DNA of 64,000 nucleotides from Symbiodinium natans (GCA_905221605.1 CAJNDS010002244.1:136501-200500), one strand, 5' to 3'. Numbered from the stretch's first letter, positions 31,456 through 43,090 are shown. Notes: generated by a model not told the origin, from the sequence alone. Program-made: numbers and translations.

Positions 31456-33130
31456 TATTCCGTCCGGACACAAGGCTAGGTACGTTACATCTAAGCTGGC
31501 CATTGCAAGCAGATCTAGCGCAGAGAATTCCAGCGATGTTTCAAGGGAGAAGTTCTTGTCCTACTCCCTCTGACAGAACGCGTAACTTATATTCATCCTC
31601 TGATAGAAAACATATGCTACAGCTTACAACATCTGGGTAAGGGTTCCACTGCTACACCACTCGCGCCGAAAATAAGGCCGAAATAAGCACATCGCATCAA
31701 ACCCAAAGAATAGGGCCTTATTTATTCACTAATCAAGCCTTATTTTCTTGCAAAGGCGGGAAACCGAATAAAGCTGAACTAAGCCCTTAATAAGGCACTA
31801 ATAGGGACTTACATTGGAGAAGCACTTGCAGCAGGCCCTATATGTTCAGGGGGGGGGGGGGGGTGGGCACAAGGGGGGGGGGGGGCCTAGGGTTTAGGGT
31901 TTAGGGCCCTCACTCTCACGCACAAATGCAAGGCCCTGTCCTGTTCGAACACCTCCAGCGTGCCATCACGGATGAGCGTCTGGCCATGTTAAGGTGCAGG
32001 TCTAGATTCATAAACCCTAAACCCAGGCCCTTACCACCAAGATTCGTGCGGAATTCATGTTCAGACTATCTGAAAACAAGACTCTTTGTGCCCCTTCTGT
32101 TCTCCTGCGTGTTGTCAGAAGTGTTGCATGCTTCCCACAGAGCCCAAAACACCCTGTAATTACTATTTGCTGAAGACCTCCCCCCAAAATTCAAGGATAA
32201 CAATCTTATGTTGTCCGTATGGGGAAGAACACCTTGTGTTTCTGTCATTTATTTTCATTTTTTTTTTTTGGGGGGGGGGAGGGTGCTTAAGCTAAAAGTA
32301 AATTAAGGGGTCTAAAGGGCTCCTCGTGTTCATGGTTGAGCAACAACCCACGAAGCCCCCATGAGGCCAAAAAGTGAAATAATAACATGCAAAGGGTACT
32401 CGCTTTGGCAGATTGACTTTGGGTTTGGGATGTACCCTAAACCCTAGCCCTAAAACCCTAAACCCTAAACCCTAAACCCCAAACCCCAAACCCCAAACCC
32501 TAAACCCTAAACCCTAAACCCTAAACCTTCGAACCGACAAGCCCACATCTGGTCTCCCTTTGACCCGCCAAGCGCAGCAAGAGGAGCATCGTAAGGCACA
32601 TTCCCATCCTCGATGTCCTGCATGGGGTGCCCGGGTTGGCAGCTGAAGCAAAGAAGCAAAGAAGGTTTTTGTTTGATTTTTATTATTTTTTATTTTATTA
32701 TGACTATTTTATTTTTTTTTTGGGGGGGGGGTTCTTATAGTATACTTATAAAGGGACCAGAAGGGGATACCATCAGCATTTGTTCCGCCCCCCCCCCCCC
32801 CCCGCCCCCAGAGTAAAGAGGCAAAAGGACGTCCGCAGACTGTAAGATCTGCTCACGCCCCCATGTCAGGAGCTCTTCAAAGTGCGGTATGCGTCATTCC
32901 CAAAGAGCCCAGCACCATATGGGTAGTTTCCTACATTAGGATGTGCTAGGGTCCCTTTTTGGGGTACCCACTATAAGGCCGCACCCTTTGACAAGGGATC
33001 CCCAAAAAGGGGACCCCGGTATAGAGAACTACCTATTTGAAGCCCTTAGGATCCATGTACCTATATAGTATATACTTGGGGGGCCCTAAAGCTACTATAT
33101 GGGAACCCCTTTAAGGCCCAAGTATATACT
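31456..33130. other. Unassigned, few repeats
   Basis: 31456-31850 is unique and featureless apart from AATAAGGCC phrases and a G17 run; 31926-32159 has an unsupported open frame; IE-6 at 32163-32300; C15 run at 32789-32803. Confidence 0.45.
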
Positions 33131-33357
33131 ATATGAAGCAGGGTGTATATTACTGTTTTTGGTGAGTGTCTTTAAGGCTCCTTTTTAATATTGGTGAGTG
33201 TATATATGGTGTGTTCTTTTGGGGGTACAAGACATATATACCCTACTTCACATGTGTGGCAAAACTATGATCCCTTTTGGGGAACCCTAAATAAAAGGTG
33301 CCGTATTATAACAGGGATCCAAAAAGGGACCATAATTTTGACAACCACCCACATGGA
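33130..33357 (+). mobile_element. IE-7 copy embedded in a second palindrome
   Basis: IE-7 (about 33250-33355) abuts TATATGAAGCAGGGTGTATA with GGTGAGTGT repeats. The same pair is at 40755-40981; IE-7 alone at 56513-56613. At 32920-33135 two further perfect-looking hairpins carry AAGTATATACTATATG. Confidence 0.75.
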
Positions 33358-33519
33358 CCCTTTCGGGAAGGTATGTCTTCCTTAAGGGATCTTGTGATCT
33401 CTGAACTTCGGAGTACTCTGGTGCTGCAAGGGACGGAGGGACTGTAAGCCCTAAACCCTGAACCCTGAACCCTGAACCCTAAACCCTAAACCCCAAACCC
33501 TAAACCCTAAACCCTAAAC

Positions 33520-33628
33520 CCAAATGCACCCCAAGAGAAGCGCCGAGGGCCTGATAGTGCCATTTCACCTCAACCCTGCGGATGACGTCGCCGTTACCCC
33601 ATGGAATCTTCCACCTCGGTTTTGGGGT
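33520..33628 (-). CDS. Exon-like segment
   Basis: AG|GTGG acceptor, minus frame PRWKIPWGNGDVIRRVEVKW, then HYQALGASLGVHLG, running into a telomere-like array. No family recognised. Confidence 0.35.
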
Positions 33629-34104
33629 TACCCTAAACCATAAACCCTAAACCCTAAACCCTGTAAACTCTTTAAACCCGAAGAATGCCAAAAAAACAGA
33701 AAAAAAACTTAAAAATGCAAAAGCCGTCTGATGCCCGCACCCCAACCCACAACACGAAAGCCACGGTTCCGAGCCGAAGAAGCCCTCCTTGACGCAGATC
33801 TTTCAGTAGAGCTTCGCTGTTTAGGGTAAGGTTTAGGCCTGAATTTCAATGTAGGACCATTCCTTAAACAATTTTGGGAGTCTGATTCTGGGCCTAAGGT
33901 ACCTTTCTGAGTTTAAGCCGTTTCCGACAGTTTGGACACTGCAAGATCGCTTGGAACCCCGATCTTAGGGTTTGGGGTTTGTTTGCAGGGTTTAGGCGAT
34001 TAGGATTTATAATCTGTGTTTGCCACTGAACCGATGGCAAGCCCTAAACCCTAATCCCTAATCCCTAAACCCTAAACCCTAAACCCTAAACCCTAAGGGT
34101 CAGG

Positions 34105-34217
34105 ACTTCAAGAAACTCTGAAGTTCTTTGTGCAGCGGTGGCCGCCGCAGCGCAATGGACTGCGCTGAGCGATGCTCGATAATGCCTGAGCCGCATCCGG
34201 AAAGTCTTTCTTGGGCT
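34105..34217 (-). CDS. Exon-like segment
   Basis: Minus frame PKKDFPDAAQALSSIAQRSP, then LRCGGHRCTKNFRVS and TGA. Flanked on both sides by CCCTAAA arrays (34040-34098 and 34223-34362), the arrangement seen for verified exons at 15.6-17.7 kb. Confidence 0.33.
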
Positions 34218-34222
34218 TCGGG

Positions 34223-34362
34223 AACCCTAAACCCTAAACCCTAAACCCTAAACCCTAAACCCTAAACCCTAAACCCTAAACCCTAAACCCTAAACCCTAA
34301 ACCCTAAACCCTAAACCCTAAACCCTAAACCCTAAACCCTAAACCCTAAACCCTAAACCCTC
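34223..34362 (+). repeat. Telomere-like array (CCCTAAA)
   Basis: About 20 perfect units, the longest array in this orientation. Confidence 0.97.
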
Positions 34363-34371
34363 CCTTCCTCT

Positions 34372-34505
34372 AGGATCCCAGATCTTTCATAACAGCTTGA
34401 CTGAGGAAGCTTGCTGAACCATGCAAATGTTTTGGTCTGTGTCATGTCAGGCACGCTCCTCAGCAATGCTTTACTTGAAAGATCTGGGTTCAAGGATGTT
34501 AGCAT
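34372..34505 (+). repeat. Imperfect inverted repeat
   Basis: GATCCCAGATCTTTCATAAC ... TTACTTGAAAGATCTGGGTT with GAGGAAGC/GCTCCTC inside, just right of the 20-unit array. Confidence 0.65.
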
Positions 34506-35351
34506 GAAACCCTCAACCCTCAACCCTAAACCCTAAGCCCTATCAGGAGAGGCGACCCAGACAAAAATCCTCGGTCATTGCTCTGTATAGCTTCCTAAAG
34601 AGTTTAGGGTTTAGGGTTGAGGCTTAAAGAGCCCAATACCCCTCAATTTGAGGAGGCGACCTTAAACCAGATGGGGGCCCTCATTACGATTTTGAGGTCT
34701 GGAGGGGTATTAAGGGCTCTTTGGCTGATAGATTGGGCTCTACCCCCCTTGGTTGGTTCCTCCAACCCTGGGGCCCTTGAACCCTGAACAAACCTAGAGT
34801 TTAGATAAACCCTAAACCCCATAATTCCTAAGCCCCAAAAATTTGAAACCCTGTATAAACCCTAAACCCTTCTTGCCCAGGTACCCTAAGCCCCAAACCC
34901 TTAACACTAAATCCTGGCGCAGAGCTGAGCATGAAGGGTTTCGGGTGTTGGGGGTCGTATTCCATACATGTCATGGAGGGATTCTGGCTAGGGTTTTGCA
35001 TGATTTCCCCCTAATCATCTAAGCATTTAGCAAGATCTGGCCTTGTACTTATGCACCCGCCACGGAGTTTAAGATGGGTGGATCAACCCTAAACCCTAAA
35101 CCCTAAATGTGCAGTAATATGTGGGGATCAGAAGGGCCTGGTGACCCTACTTATAACCCAATTTAAGGTACTTATAACTTGTAACTCTACCAAAACCTAC
35201 AAGCAGTGGGAATCTAGGGGGAGTTAGGGTTGAAACCTGATCGAAGGCCTAGGGTTTGTAGGATTCATGATATTTAGGGGTGTTGGGGGACACGCGTGCA
35301 ATTTCGATGCCTAGACACTCACAGTCGCTCGTTTGTGGAGGTCCCCAATCG

Positions 35352-35590
35352 TGTGCTTAGTGCTGTCATGTTAACCAGAATGCAAATTCCGCAATAAAGG
35401 AACGGCAGTCGGGACGTTTGTGACAACATGGGCAAACGAATACGTACTTTATCAGCAGGAGTCCGCAAGTTCGGAGTACAACCCCCCCACATTTTGTACC
35501 GGTTGAGGTCTCAGACTCTCTGGGCGTTTTCGGAAACTCGAAGTTATCACTTCTCGCGATGTTGCCCAAGAGCTTCTTGAAACAGGGTTC
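35352..35590 (-). CDS. Exon-like region
   Basis: Minus frame FKKLLGNIARSDNFEFPKTP, then RESETSTGTKCGGVVLRTCG, LLLIKYVFVCPCCHKRPD, and TGA. About 75 codons open. CPCC motif noted; no family recognised. Confidence 0.3.
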
Positions 35591-35944
35591 TTCTCAAAGG
35601 AAGAACCTCTTCACAGCCTGAACCCTCTAGTAAAGCCTCTCCAAAGCCCAAACCTCAAACCCCCCTCCCTCCCAAAGCCCTTTTCGCTTCCGGAATCTTC
35701 CAAACTCCAACCCTAAACCCTACACCCAAACCCCGAACTACTATTTGTTTAAGAACACCCTGCAAGAAAAGTTATCACTTCGAAAATCCCAGCCTGTCCT
35801 TCAAACGTCAACTCTACCAGATTGGGGAGCCTCTTGGGGGCTTCTCTGTAAGGAAACCTTGCGTGCGTCACATGACGACACAGAGGCCCTAATCTAGATC
35901 CAACCCCGCATGATTACTTCACGAGTTCGTGCGCTCTTGGTATT

Positions 35945-36095
35945 GTGGGCCTGCTGAGTATGGCACCATTTCGGTACAGTTGCCCGCCTGAGCCTCCCTG
36001 GCCGGCTTAGCGTGGCGACATTTTGGTACAGTTGCCCGCGTGAGCCAGGCCTGCTTAGTCTGGCGACATATTTCTGCACAGTTGCCCGCCTGATC
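35945..36095 (+). repeat. Tandem repeat, three units of about 50-55 bp
   Basis: Units share GGTACAGTTGCCCGCSTGAG (third: GCACAGTTGCCCGCCTGA) and CTTAGYRTGGCGACATTTT-type text. All minus frames are open because unit length varies; not taken as a gene. Confidence 0.75.
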
Positions 36096-36679
36096 CTCCA
36101 CCCTAAACCCTAAACCCTAAACCATAAACCCTAAACCCTAAACCCCTACTCCCTGTCCTACCTGCTGTCCTTGTACTGTCCTGAAACTTGTACCGGTTGT
36201 CCTGCCTGACAACTGCCCTACTGTACCTTCTGTCCTGTCCTCCATCCTGACTGTGTCGCGTGCCACTTTGTTCTTAAAATCGAACTACCCCACTTGTCGG
36301 GTGGGGAAAATATTCCTTGTAAGTGCAGGATCGGGTTTCTTGTGGTTTCATTTTTGGGCGGGTTCTTAAGCACATAGTAGTAACCCTAAACCCGAAACCC
36401 CAATAATAGTAGCAACCCTGAACCCTCAGAGTAGTAACCCTAAACCCTAAACCCTAAAGACAGCGGCAAAGTGAACCCTTCGACCCTGGTCGGACAGCAA
36501 CAGGGGCCCCTGCTTTCCAAATAGTCGTAGTAACCCTAAACCCTAAACCCCGAAAACGAAACCCTAAACCCTAAACCACTGCGACTGCAACAGGGGCCCT
36601 GGCTTTCCAGGGGTTCCATGCGGGGGGGCGTGGTAGCCGTGGTCTTGATCCTCGAGGCTTAAGGCCGTTTGAGAGGCTT

Positions 36680-36754
36680 GGGGTTTAGGGTTTAGGGTTT
36701 AGGGTTTAGGGTTTAGGGTTTAGGGTTTAGGGTTTAGGGTTTAGGGTTTAGGGG
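36680..36754 (+). repeat. Telomere-like array (TTTAGGG)
   Basis: Ten to eleven units; another seven units at 36979-37026. Confidence 0.95.
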
Positions 36755-37179
36755 GCTAGGGTCTAGTAAGGAGTTAAAGGTTCAGGGTTTAATGGGTGAA
36801 GAGGATTGGGGCTTGGCTTGAGGGCACAAGGGCTTGAGGGCTTAGGGGCAATGAGGTTTTTCTGGTCTCTCTTGGCTCAAGGACCAGGATGCTTGCCAAT
36901 GTTTTAAAACCCTGCCCCAAAGCTGCTTAAAACAAACACTTCGAAAGAACTCTAAAGTATCAGGGCCGTTTTTCAACCTTTTAGGGTTTAGGGTTTAGGG
37001 TTTAGGGTTTAGGGTTTAGGGTTTGGGGGGGTTCGACTCTCACTCTCACATGGGGCTAGGCTTCGGGAGGTCTCGGTCGGCAGCAACTCAAAAACTCAGG
37101 CTTCGAGGTTTCGCTCCTGCGTCACGAAAGAGCTTGCTGGAACAGGAGCCGGTATCCCCTAGACCCAAAAACCCTACAA

Positions 37180-37245
37180 CTATGCTCCCCTTAGAACCCT
37201 AAGAGAAATACAAAAAATAGAAATAATTCCCACGGGGGGACATAG
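37180..37245 (+). mobile_element. Short IE-1 copy (66 bp)
   Basis: CTATGCTCCCCTTAGAACC ... CACGGGGGGACATAG. Flanked by a longer direct repeat AAAACCCTACAA. Confidence 0.75.
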
Positions 37246-37797
37246 CCAAAACCCTACAACAGGAGGTTCTGGGTTTCGAAGCACCGAGCACATCTGAGCG
37301 CTTATGCCTAGGCTTCTCAATCCAACCCTCGACCCTCAACCCTCAACTTTAAAACCTCTAGACCCTAAACCCTAAACCCCAAACCCTAAACCCTAAACCG
37401 TACACCCTCAAGACCCTAGACCGAAACTCTCATGCCAGGGACCACAAGCCTTTTGTTGCGGGCTTTGAGTTTCCGATTTGCAAGGCCCACCCCCCCCCCC
37501 CCCCCCCCCCCGGTTTACGGTTTAGGGTCGAATCCTAAAAACCCTAAACCCTAAACCCTAAACCCTAAACCCTATACCCTAAGCCCAAAACCCCAAACCC
37601 TGGCCCTGGAAGGTCGAGGCGGTATAAATGAAGCCAGGAAACCCCAGGCGCTACTACAAAGCCCGAGCCCCTAACCGTTTAGGGTTTAGGGTTCAGGGTT
37701 CAGGGTTTAGGCCCCAAAGCCCACCCCTCCCCCCCATCCTCTCACCCACAAAAGCAACACAAAATCACAAAAAAGCCTGCTGCATGCAAGAATCTGA

Positions 37798-37870
37798 GCC
37801 CTAAACCCTAAACCCTAAACCCTAAACCCTCAACCCTAAACCCTAAACCCTAAACCCTAAACCCTAAACC
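37798..37870 (+). repeat. Telomere-like array (CCCTAAA)
   Basis: Ten units, one CCCTCAA. Confidence 0.95.
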
Positions 37871-39077
37871 CACTCTTACTCCCAAACTCGGCTGCCAAGG
37901 ACGGGACTCGGTCTTCAGGCCTTTGGCTTCAGGGCTCAGGGTTCAGGGCTTAGGGCCTAGGGTTTAGGGTTTAGGGTTTAGGGCCTAGGGTTAAGGGTTT
38001 AGGGCAAAGGGTCCAGGATTTAGAATTTAGGGCTTCGACTCTCACACTCGCACACGGCCGGCAGGGCATCGGCAGGTTCTCGGGTCTAGGGTTTAGGGAT
38101 TAGGGTTTAGGGTTTAGGGCTAGGATTTAGGGTTTAGGAATTCTAATTTAGGACTTAGGGTTTAGGGAGACACTGGAAGCCGTTCACTCTGACGGGCATG
38201 GATAAGAGGCGGGCGCGGAGAGTCATGGGTGCCCGAAGAGCCCAATGGCCCTTAACTAAGGATTAGGGTTTAGGGTTTAGGGTTTAGGTTTAGGTCTTCG
38301 GGCTCAATATACACTTTAATTCAGGAAAATAATATACTTTACATCAGACTAAGGATCCCTATGTAGTTTTAAGGCATCTTCCTTGATTCCAGTGACTTCA
38401 GGGATCTCGGGTAAATGATCTATTCTGCGGGCCCTGTTTTGTAGGGTTCGTTCTAAAAACATGTTCCTTGCTTCAGACATCCTAAGTACTGCTGTTTGCT
38501 TAAGAACCCCCCAAAACACTGCACAAGGAAGTTTTTTTCTGGGGTTCTTAAGCAACTAGTAAAGTGCGCTCAGGGTTTAGGGTTTAGGGCTGGTCCTACA
38601 AAAGTCCTGGGCGCGAGCAGGACTTTTCGAGGTTCAGCTCGGGAGTGTTCAGGGGGTCGGGTGCTTTAATAGTTAAAAGCCCACCACCCAGAAAATTAAC
38701 ATTCTTGCTTATCAGGGTAAGATAAGGCTACTTACCTTCTTTAAAAAGCAAGTCGCAGTAAACCCTAAAACGGCTAGGAAGCCTGCAGAAGTGAGGAAAC
38801 TTCAAATTTTCCACATTGAGATATTTGTGTGTTGGTTCGGGTCATTAGCTGCGCCACTCACGAATGCGACAGCATGCCTCATATCGGGGCCTATTGAAAC
38901 ACAATGACTATCTGGGGCACTTGTAGTAGTTCAACGATATAGAAACGGATGATATAAGAAGCTATTTGGGCTCTGCACCTGAACCCTAAACCCTAAACCC
39001 TAAACCCTAAACCCTAAACCCCTTTTTAACCCAGGACTGCTAAATCTCCGGCCCTAGACCCTAAACCCTAAACCGCA

Positions 39078-39166
39078 CGCCCCATGGGGTTGCTTCTACA
39101 AGCCCCCGGCATTGTGTCCAGTCTGCCATACCCACGCGGTTGCAAGATCGGGCCTGAGGTGGCACA
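39078..39166 (-). CDS. Exon-like segment
   Basis: Minus frame LVPPQARSCNRVGMADWTQC, then RGLVEATPWGVRF. It sits between CCCTAAA units (39058-39075) and a TTTAGGG array (39169-39209). Confidence 0.28.
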
Positions 39167-39374
39167 AGGTTTAGGGTTTAGGGTTTAGGGTTTAGGGTTT
39201 AGGGTTTAGGAATGCACCCCGTGTGCCATGCAAATCTGTTGCGCTACAGTGCCATTGTTGTAACTGCTGCTTGCTTTCCTACTCCTACTGTTACCACAAG
39301 CTACTCTTGTGACTTCCTACGGTAGCGTTTAGCAACATCAGATGGTAATGAATTTATTTTCAACATCACGCCCT

Positions 39375-39592
39375 AACACCACTACCATAAACCACCACCA
39401 CCATAAACCACCACCACCATAAACCACCACCACCATAAACCACCACCACCATAAACCACCACCACCATAAACCACCACCACCATAAACCACCACCACCAC
39501 CACCACCACCACCACCACCACCACCACCACGACTACAACTACGACGACGACTACAACTACGACGACGACTACGACTGCGACGACGACAGATC
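39375..39592 (+). repeat. CCACCACCATAAA, CAC and ACGACG microsatellites
   Basis: About eight 13-bp CCACCACCATAAA units, a CAC run (39490-39528), then ACTACAACTACGACG-type trinucleotides. Confidence 0.95.
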
Positions 39593-39862
39593 AGGGTTTA
39601 GGGTTTCGGCTCTGAGCGCAGGGATGTTGTGAATTCTAGAGGATGATCTGAAGCATATGCGAGGGGTGGGGGCCATGTAGCCCACCACAGTTCAAGCAGC
39701 TCTGCAATTACCAATCCCCAATTCTCTACCAGACCTATGGAAGGCTCTATACAGATTCAGCCCGAAGCACGCAGGCCAGATGTTGTTAAACAGCCCTCTC
39801 AATCCCAAGAAAGCAAAGCAGCAGCCTTATACTACAGAAGATGCTCCGCAGCAGTAGCATGC

Positions 39863-40312
39863 CGAGGCGACAGCCATGATGTAGTACGACTTGCCGGGGG
39901 TGAGGCTGGGCACCATGCAGTAAAAGCCTCGGGGCAACTGAATTGAGCTTGGAGTTTAGGGTTTGAGGGTCAGGACGGAGGAGGCGTGGCTTGGCTTGGC
40001 TTCACCACACGCCACCAGGCCGCGAGGCACCTATCCCCTACCCACAAAAACACAAGTAGACGCACTGTGCGGGCTCTGGACACCCTTTTTGCCACGTTGA
40101 TTTCTGATGTTCTTGAAGTCGTCTTAGGGTCCTCTACATACATTCAACCAAACCCCTTGGAACCCAGGGCTCCATGCAATCTGCCAGGAGCCACGTCCAG
40201 GGTTCATGTGCGGATATGGATCACCACTTCTCGACAAGGTCAAGCAAGCCATGAGCCCTAAAGCACCCCTTCCTGAGGGACGTTGGAGTGCCGGGATCTT
40301 GGCACCCGGCCG
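39863..40312 (-). CDS. Possible FN3-like gene fragments
   Basis: A 62-codon minus frame without an early ATG (40312-40127, TAA 40124-40126) includes LTLSRSGDPYPHMNPGRGSW, then QIAWSPGFQGVWLNV. Downstream, AG|GCTT at 39927 opens FYCMVPSLTPGKSYYIMAVA (39927-39863), which has the L-T-P-G-x-x-Y-x-x-x-V-A pattern of FN3 strand F. Splice joins between the two are not resolved. Confidence 0.35.
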
Positions 40313-40754
40313 TCATACCTTGTTCCTGACTGACCGCGCTGGACTGCCTGTGAGGCGGAGGGGCTTTGGGTTTAGGGTTGAGGGTTTGAGGGTTGGGGGT
40401 TCGGGGTGGGGTTTCGTAATGGCGAGTCACCGCAAAGCCATCAACAGAAACCTTTCTACAGTCAAAGAAAACGCTCGCCATGCCATTCATCAACTGTCCG
40501 ACCATTCTGGAAATCAGCCCTAAACTTTTTAACCTTCCAAACCCTAAAGCCTAAACCCTAAAACCCAAACCCTGAACCCTAAACCCTTTAAAAAAAGGGG
40601 GAGTAAGGGGCCACTCAGGAGTTCTTCGCTGAAGGAGGTGCGGCGGAGCTCTTCCCTTCATGAAAGCTTCAGGACTTCCTCGTCTTGGCCACAAACTCCA
40701 GGAAGAAAACAACCCAGGACGCCAATACCCCTAAAATATGAGGGGGTTCCTTAT

Positions 40755-40981
40755 ATGAAGCAGGGTGTATATTTCTTGTACCCCCAAAAGGACACCCGGT
40801 ATATACACTCACCATTATCAACAAGGAACCTGATATACACTCACCAGAAACAGCAGTATAAACCCTGCTTCATATGGGTGGTTGTCAAATTATAGCCCCT
40901 TTTTGGATCCCTATGATAATACGGCACCTAATATTTAGGGTACCCCAAAAGGGATCATAATTTTTACAACCACCCATATGG
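40755..40981 (+). mobile_element. IE-7 nested inside a TATATGAAGCAGGG palindrome within IE-9
   Basis: CATATGAAGCAGGGTGTATA ... TATAAACCCTGCTTCATATG bounds the first unit, IE-7 follows directly, and GGTTCCTTATATG / ATATGGTTTACGGAAT of IE-9 encloses both. Confidence 0.7.
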
Positions 40982-41095
40982 TTTACGGAATATTCCTGAA
41001 TCAGGGGGGGGGGTGGGGGTCTTGGAGTCTCTGGGACCGGCCAAGCCACAGGTTCCCAGACACCGCGCCTCCAAGTACACCCTGAACCGTGAACC

Positions 41096-41197
41096 CTAAA
41101 CCCTAAACCCTAAACCCTAAACCCTAAACCCTAAACCCTAAACCCTAAACCCTAAACCCTAAACCCTAAACCCTAAACCCTAAACCCTAAACCCTAA
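41096..41197 (+). repeat. Telomere-like array between direct repeats
   Basis: About 14 CCCTAAA units. The flanks share CAGACACCRCGCCTCCA (about 41058 and 41210). Confidence 0.95.
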
Positions 41198-41310
41198 TCA
41201 ATTGTTACCAGACACCACGCCTCCATATAGGGTCGAAGCTTGCTGTACTCATTGATGCTGATGGACTTAGTGCCTCAAATCAACAAAAATATTCTCTGGA
41301 AGCTTGAGGG

Positions 41311-41700
41311 CTTGCTTGGGGGTTCATGGGCAGATACAAGCAGGGTTATACGTACCTTATAATTAATTCAAATCTCAAATCACAAAAGAAGGTTTCCCTG
41401 GAAGGTTGAGGTTCATGGGTAGTTAGAAGTAGGGTTATATAAGTAGAGTTACCATGTTTATAACCCTACTTCTAACTACCCACATGAACCTTCAAGTAGG
41501 GCTTCACAGGGTTTAGGGTTGAGGAGGTCTCCCAGCAAATATCTCAGATGCAGCGGCATTAAGGTGGTAGGCGGTTGCATGTAAAACAAAGACTCGGGTT
41601 TAGGGTTTAGGGTTCTTCTGGGGGTTTAGACTTTATGGTTTAGGGTGGTACTTGTAACCCTACTTCTAGCTGCTACCCATGAACCGCCAAGTAGGGTTTG
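41311..41700 (+). mobile_element. Cluster of three IE-5 copies/fragments
   Basis: Fragments at about 41311-41365, 41399-41498 and 41640-41697. More fragments at 1785-1896, 5290-5398, 11830-11923, 13495-13535, 35150-35195, 48090-48120, 55205-55305, 59404-59490 and 59508-59605. Confidence 0.7.
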
Positions 41701-42192
41701 CCAACGATTGGAGCCGTGCGTTGAGACAACTCGTGCTGAGACGTGTGCCGGCGGCTTAGGGTTTTAGGGATCAGCGTGTAAGGTTCAGGGTTTAGCCATG
41801 GGACACATGCTTTCAGCAGCACACCTGAAAGTGCCTGCTGCCCGGGCCTCCCAAGAACGCACTTAAAAAAAACCCAAATGGACACGGCCCAGACCGTTGC
41901 CCATGTGGTTATAAGGGTCTAAGGAGTCTTACAGTACAGTACAGGACTGGTACGGGTTCAAAGGGTATATAAGACTTCATCTTGGGGCTTACAGAGTAGG
42001 CTAGTCCCCGTTTTCGGGAATGGGATTCCTCATCGACCCATAAAAACTGGCTCTCACGACTTCCCTATCACACATATCAATGCCCAAACAAGCCAACGAC
42101 CTCTTCTCGAATACCTCTTGACAAAACGTATCCCTAAGTATTCCTCAGTCAAAGAATGTTCGACCTACGGGGCACGGGGCTCTTTGGGCGAC

Positions 42193-42320
42193 CCCCTAAA
42201 CCCCTAAACCCCCTAAACCCCTAAACCCTAAACCCTAACCCCTAACCCCTAAACCCTGAACCCCTAAACCACAAAACCCCTAAACCCCTAAACCCCTAAA
42301 CCCCTAAACCCCTAAACCCA
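42193..42320 (+). repeat. Variant array CCCCTAAA / CCCTAAA
   Basis: Octamer CCCCTAAA predominates, with CCCTAACC interruptions. Faces the TTTAGGG array 42391-42475 across the EF-hand-like exon. Confidence 0.92.
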
Positions 42321-42382
42321 AGGCATTGGGGCCAACGCCATCACTGTCCAGAAGCTGCCAGATCTGCTCAAGCCACTCCGGC
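42321..42382 (-). CDS. Possible degenerate EF-hand exon
   Basis: AG|G acceptor then PEWLEQIWQLLDSDGVGPNA. D1, D3 and G6 positions of an EF-hand loop are present, but the twelfth residue is not acidic. It abuts the TTTAGGG array 42391-42475. Could belong with the EF-hand exon 3.4 kb upstream in the sense direction. Confidence 0.35.
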
Positions 42383-42390
42383 CTGTGCAG

Positions 42391-42475
42391 GGTTTAGGGT
42401 TTAGGGTTTAGGGTTTAGGGTTTAGGGTTTAGGGTTTAGGGTTTAGGGTTTAGGGTTTAGGGTTTAGGGTTTAGG
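42391..42475 (+). repeat. Telomere-like array (TTTAGGG)
   Basis: Twelve units. Confidence 0.96.
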
Positions 42476-43035
42476 GGCCAAAGAGCCTTTAAAACCCCTG
42501 AATGACCGAATGTACCTGAAACTATGTGGGGGTTTACGAAAATAGGGGACCCCTAAACTAGACCCCCCAAATAGTAGGATTTCTCTAAAAAGAAGGACCT
42601 CAACAAGGTCCCTAATATCGGACCCCATATCGGGATCCTTAGTATGGTTTAAGGTTTATTCCTTAATTCAGGGGTGTTGGGCTGTTTGGGTACAAGTTCT
42701 GAAGCATGGGCAAGCTTTAAACAGGGTCCTGCTGACATGTCGGAAATCGAATGTTCGAAGTTCTTCCACGCAAGGCTTAGATTGCACAAAGCCTTTTGCG
42801 CTGCAGGAAAATTGCAAAGCCCTCTGGTCTCACGTGCTAACTTAAACCCTAAACCCTAAAGCCCCTAAACCCTAAACCCTAAACCCTACAGAAAGGCTCT
42901 CAGGCTCTGGGTGTTGGGCCATTGCAGGATCTTGGCCAAATGTTGCACAGACAGGAGGGACAATCTGGACACCAGTAAACTCGACACCAAGAGACTGAAC
43001 CCTGTAGCCTAAACCCTGAACCCTTAACACAGGCC

Positions 43036-43090
43036 CTCTCAGCTCTCTCTCTCTCTCTCTCCCTCTCTCTCCGTCTCTCTCCCTCTATAT
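43036..43090 (+). repeat. CT microsatellite
   Basis: (TC)n with CCCTC interruptions. Confidence 0.93.

Larger units (their letters stand above)
34510..39075. other. Unassigned repeat-rich DNA
   Basis: Degenerate telomere-like text, IE-9 halves, a short IE-1, direct repeats around 36500-36640 and a unique block 38580-38985 with the hairpin AAAAGTCCTGG/GCAGGACTTTT. No gene recognised apart from entries listed. Confidence 0.45.

Noticed and set aside
37030-37060. GGTTCGACTC as a tRNA T-arm
   Set aside because: No acceptor or anticodon stem can be folded around it; similar TTCGACTCTCAC text recurs at 38033 and 46958 next to arrays.
39375-39530. CRISPR-like regular repeats (CCACCACCATAAA)
   Set aside because: A head-to-tail 13-bp minisatellite with no unique spacers.
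40206-40523. 105-codon plus ORF at 40.2 kb
   Set aside because: It mixes telomere-unit text (GFGFRVEGLRVGG) with a segment whose minus frame is longer and FN3-like. Kept only as the minus candidate.
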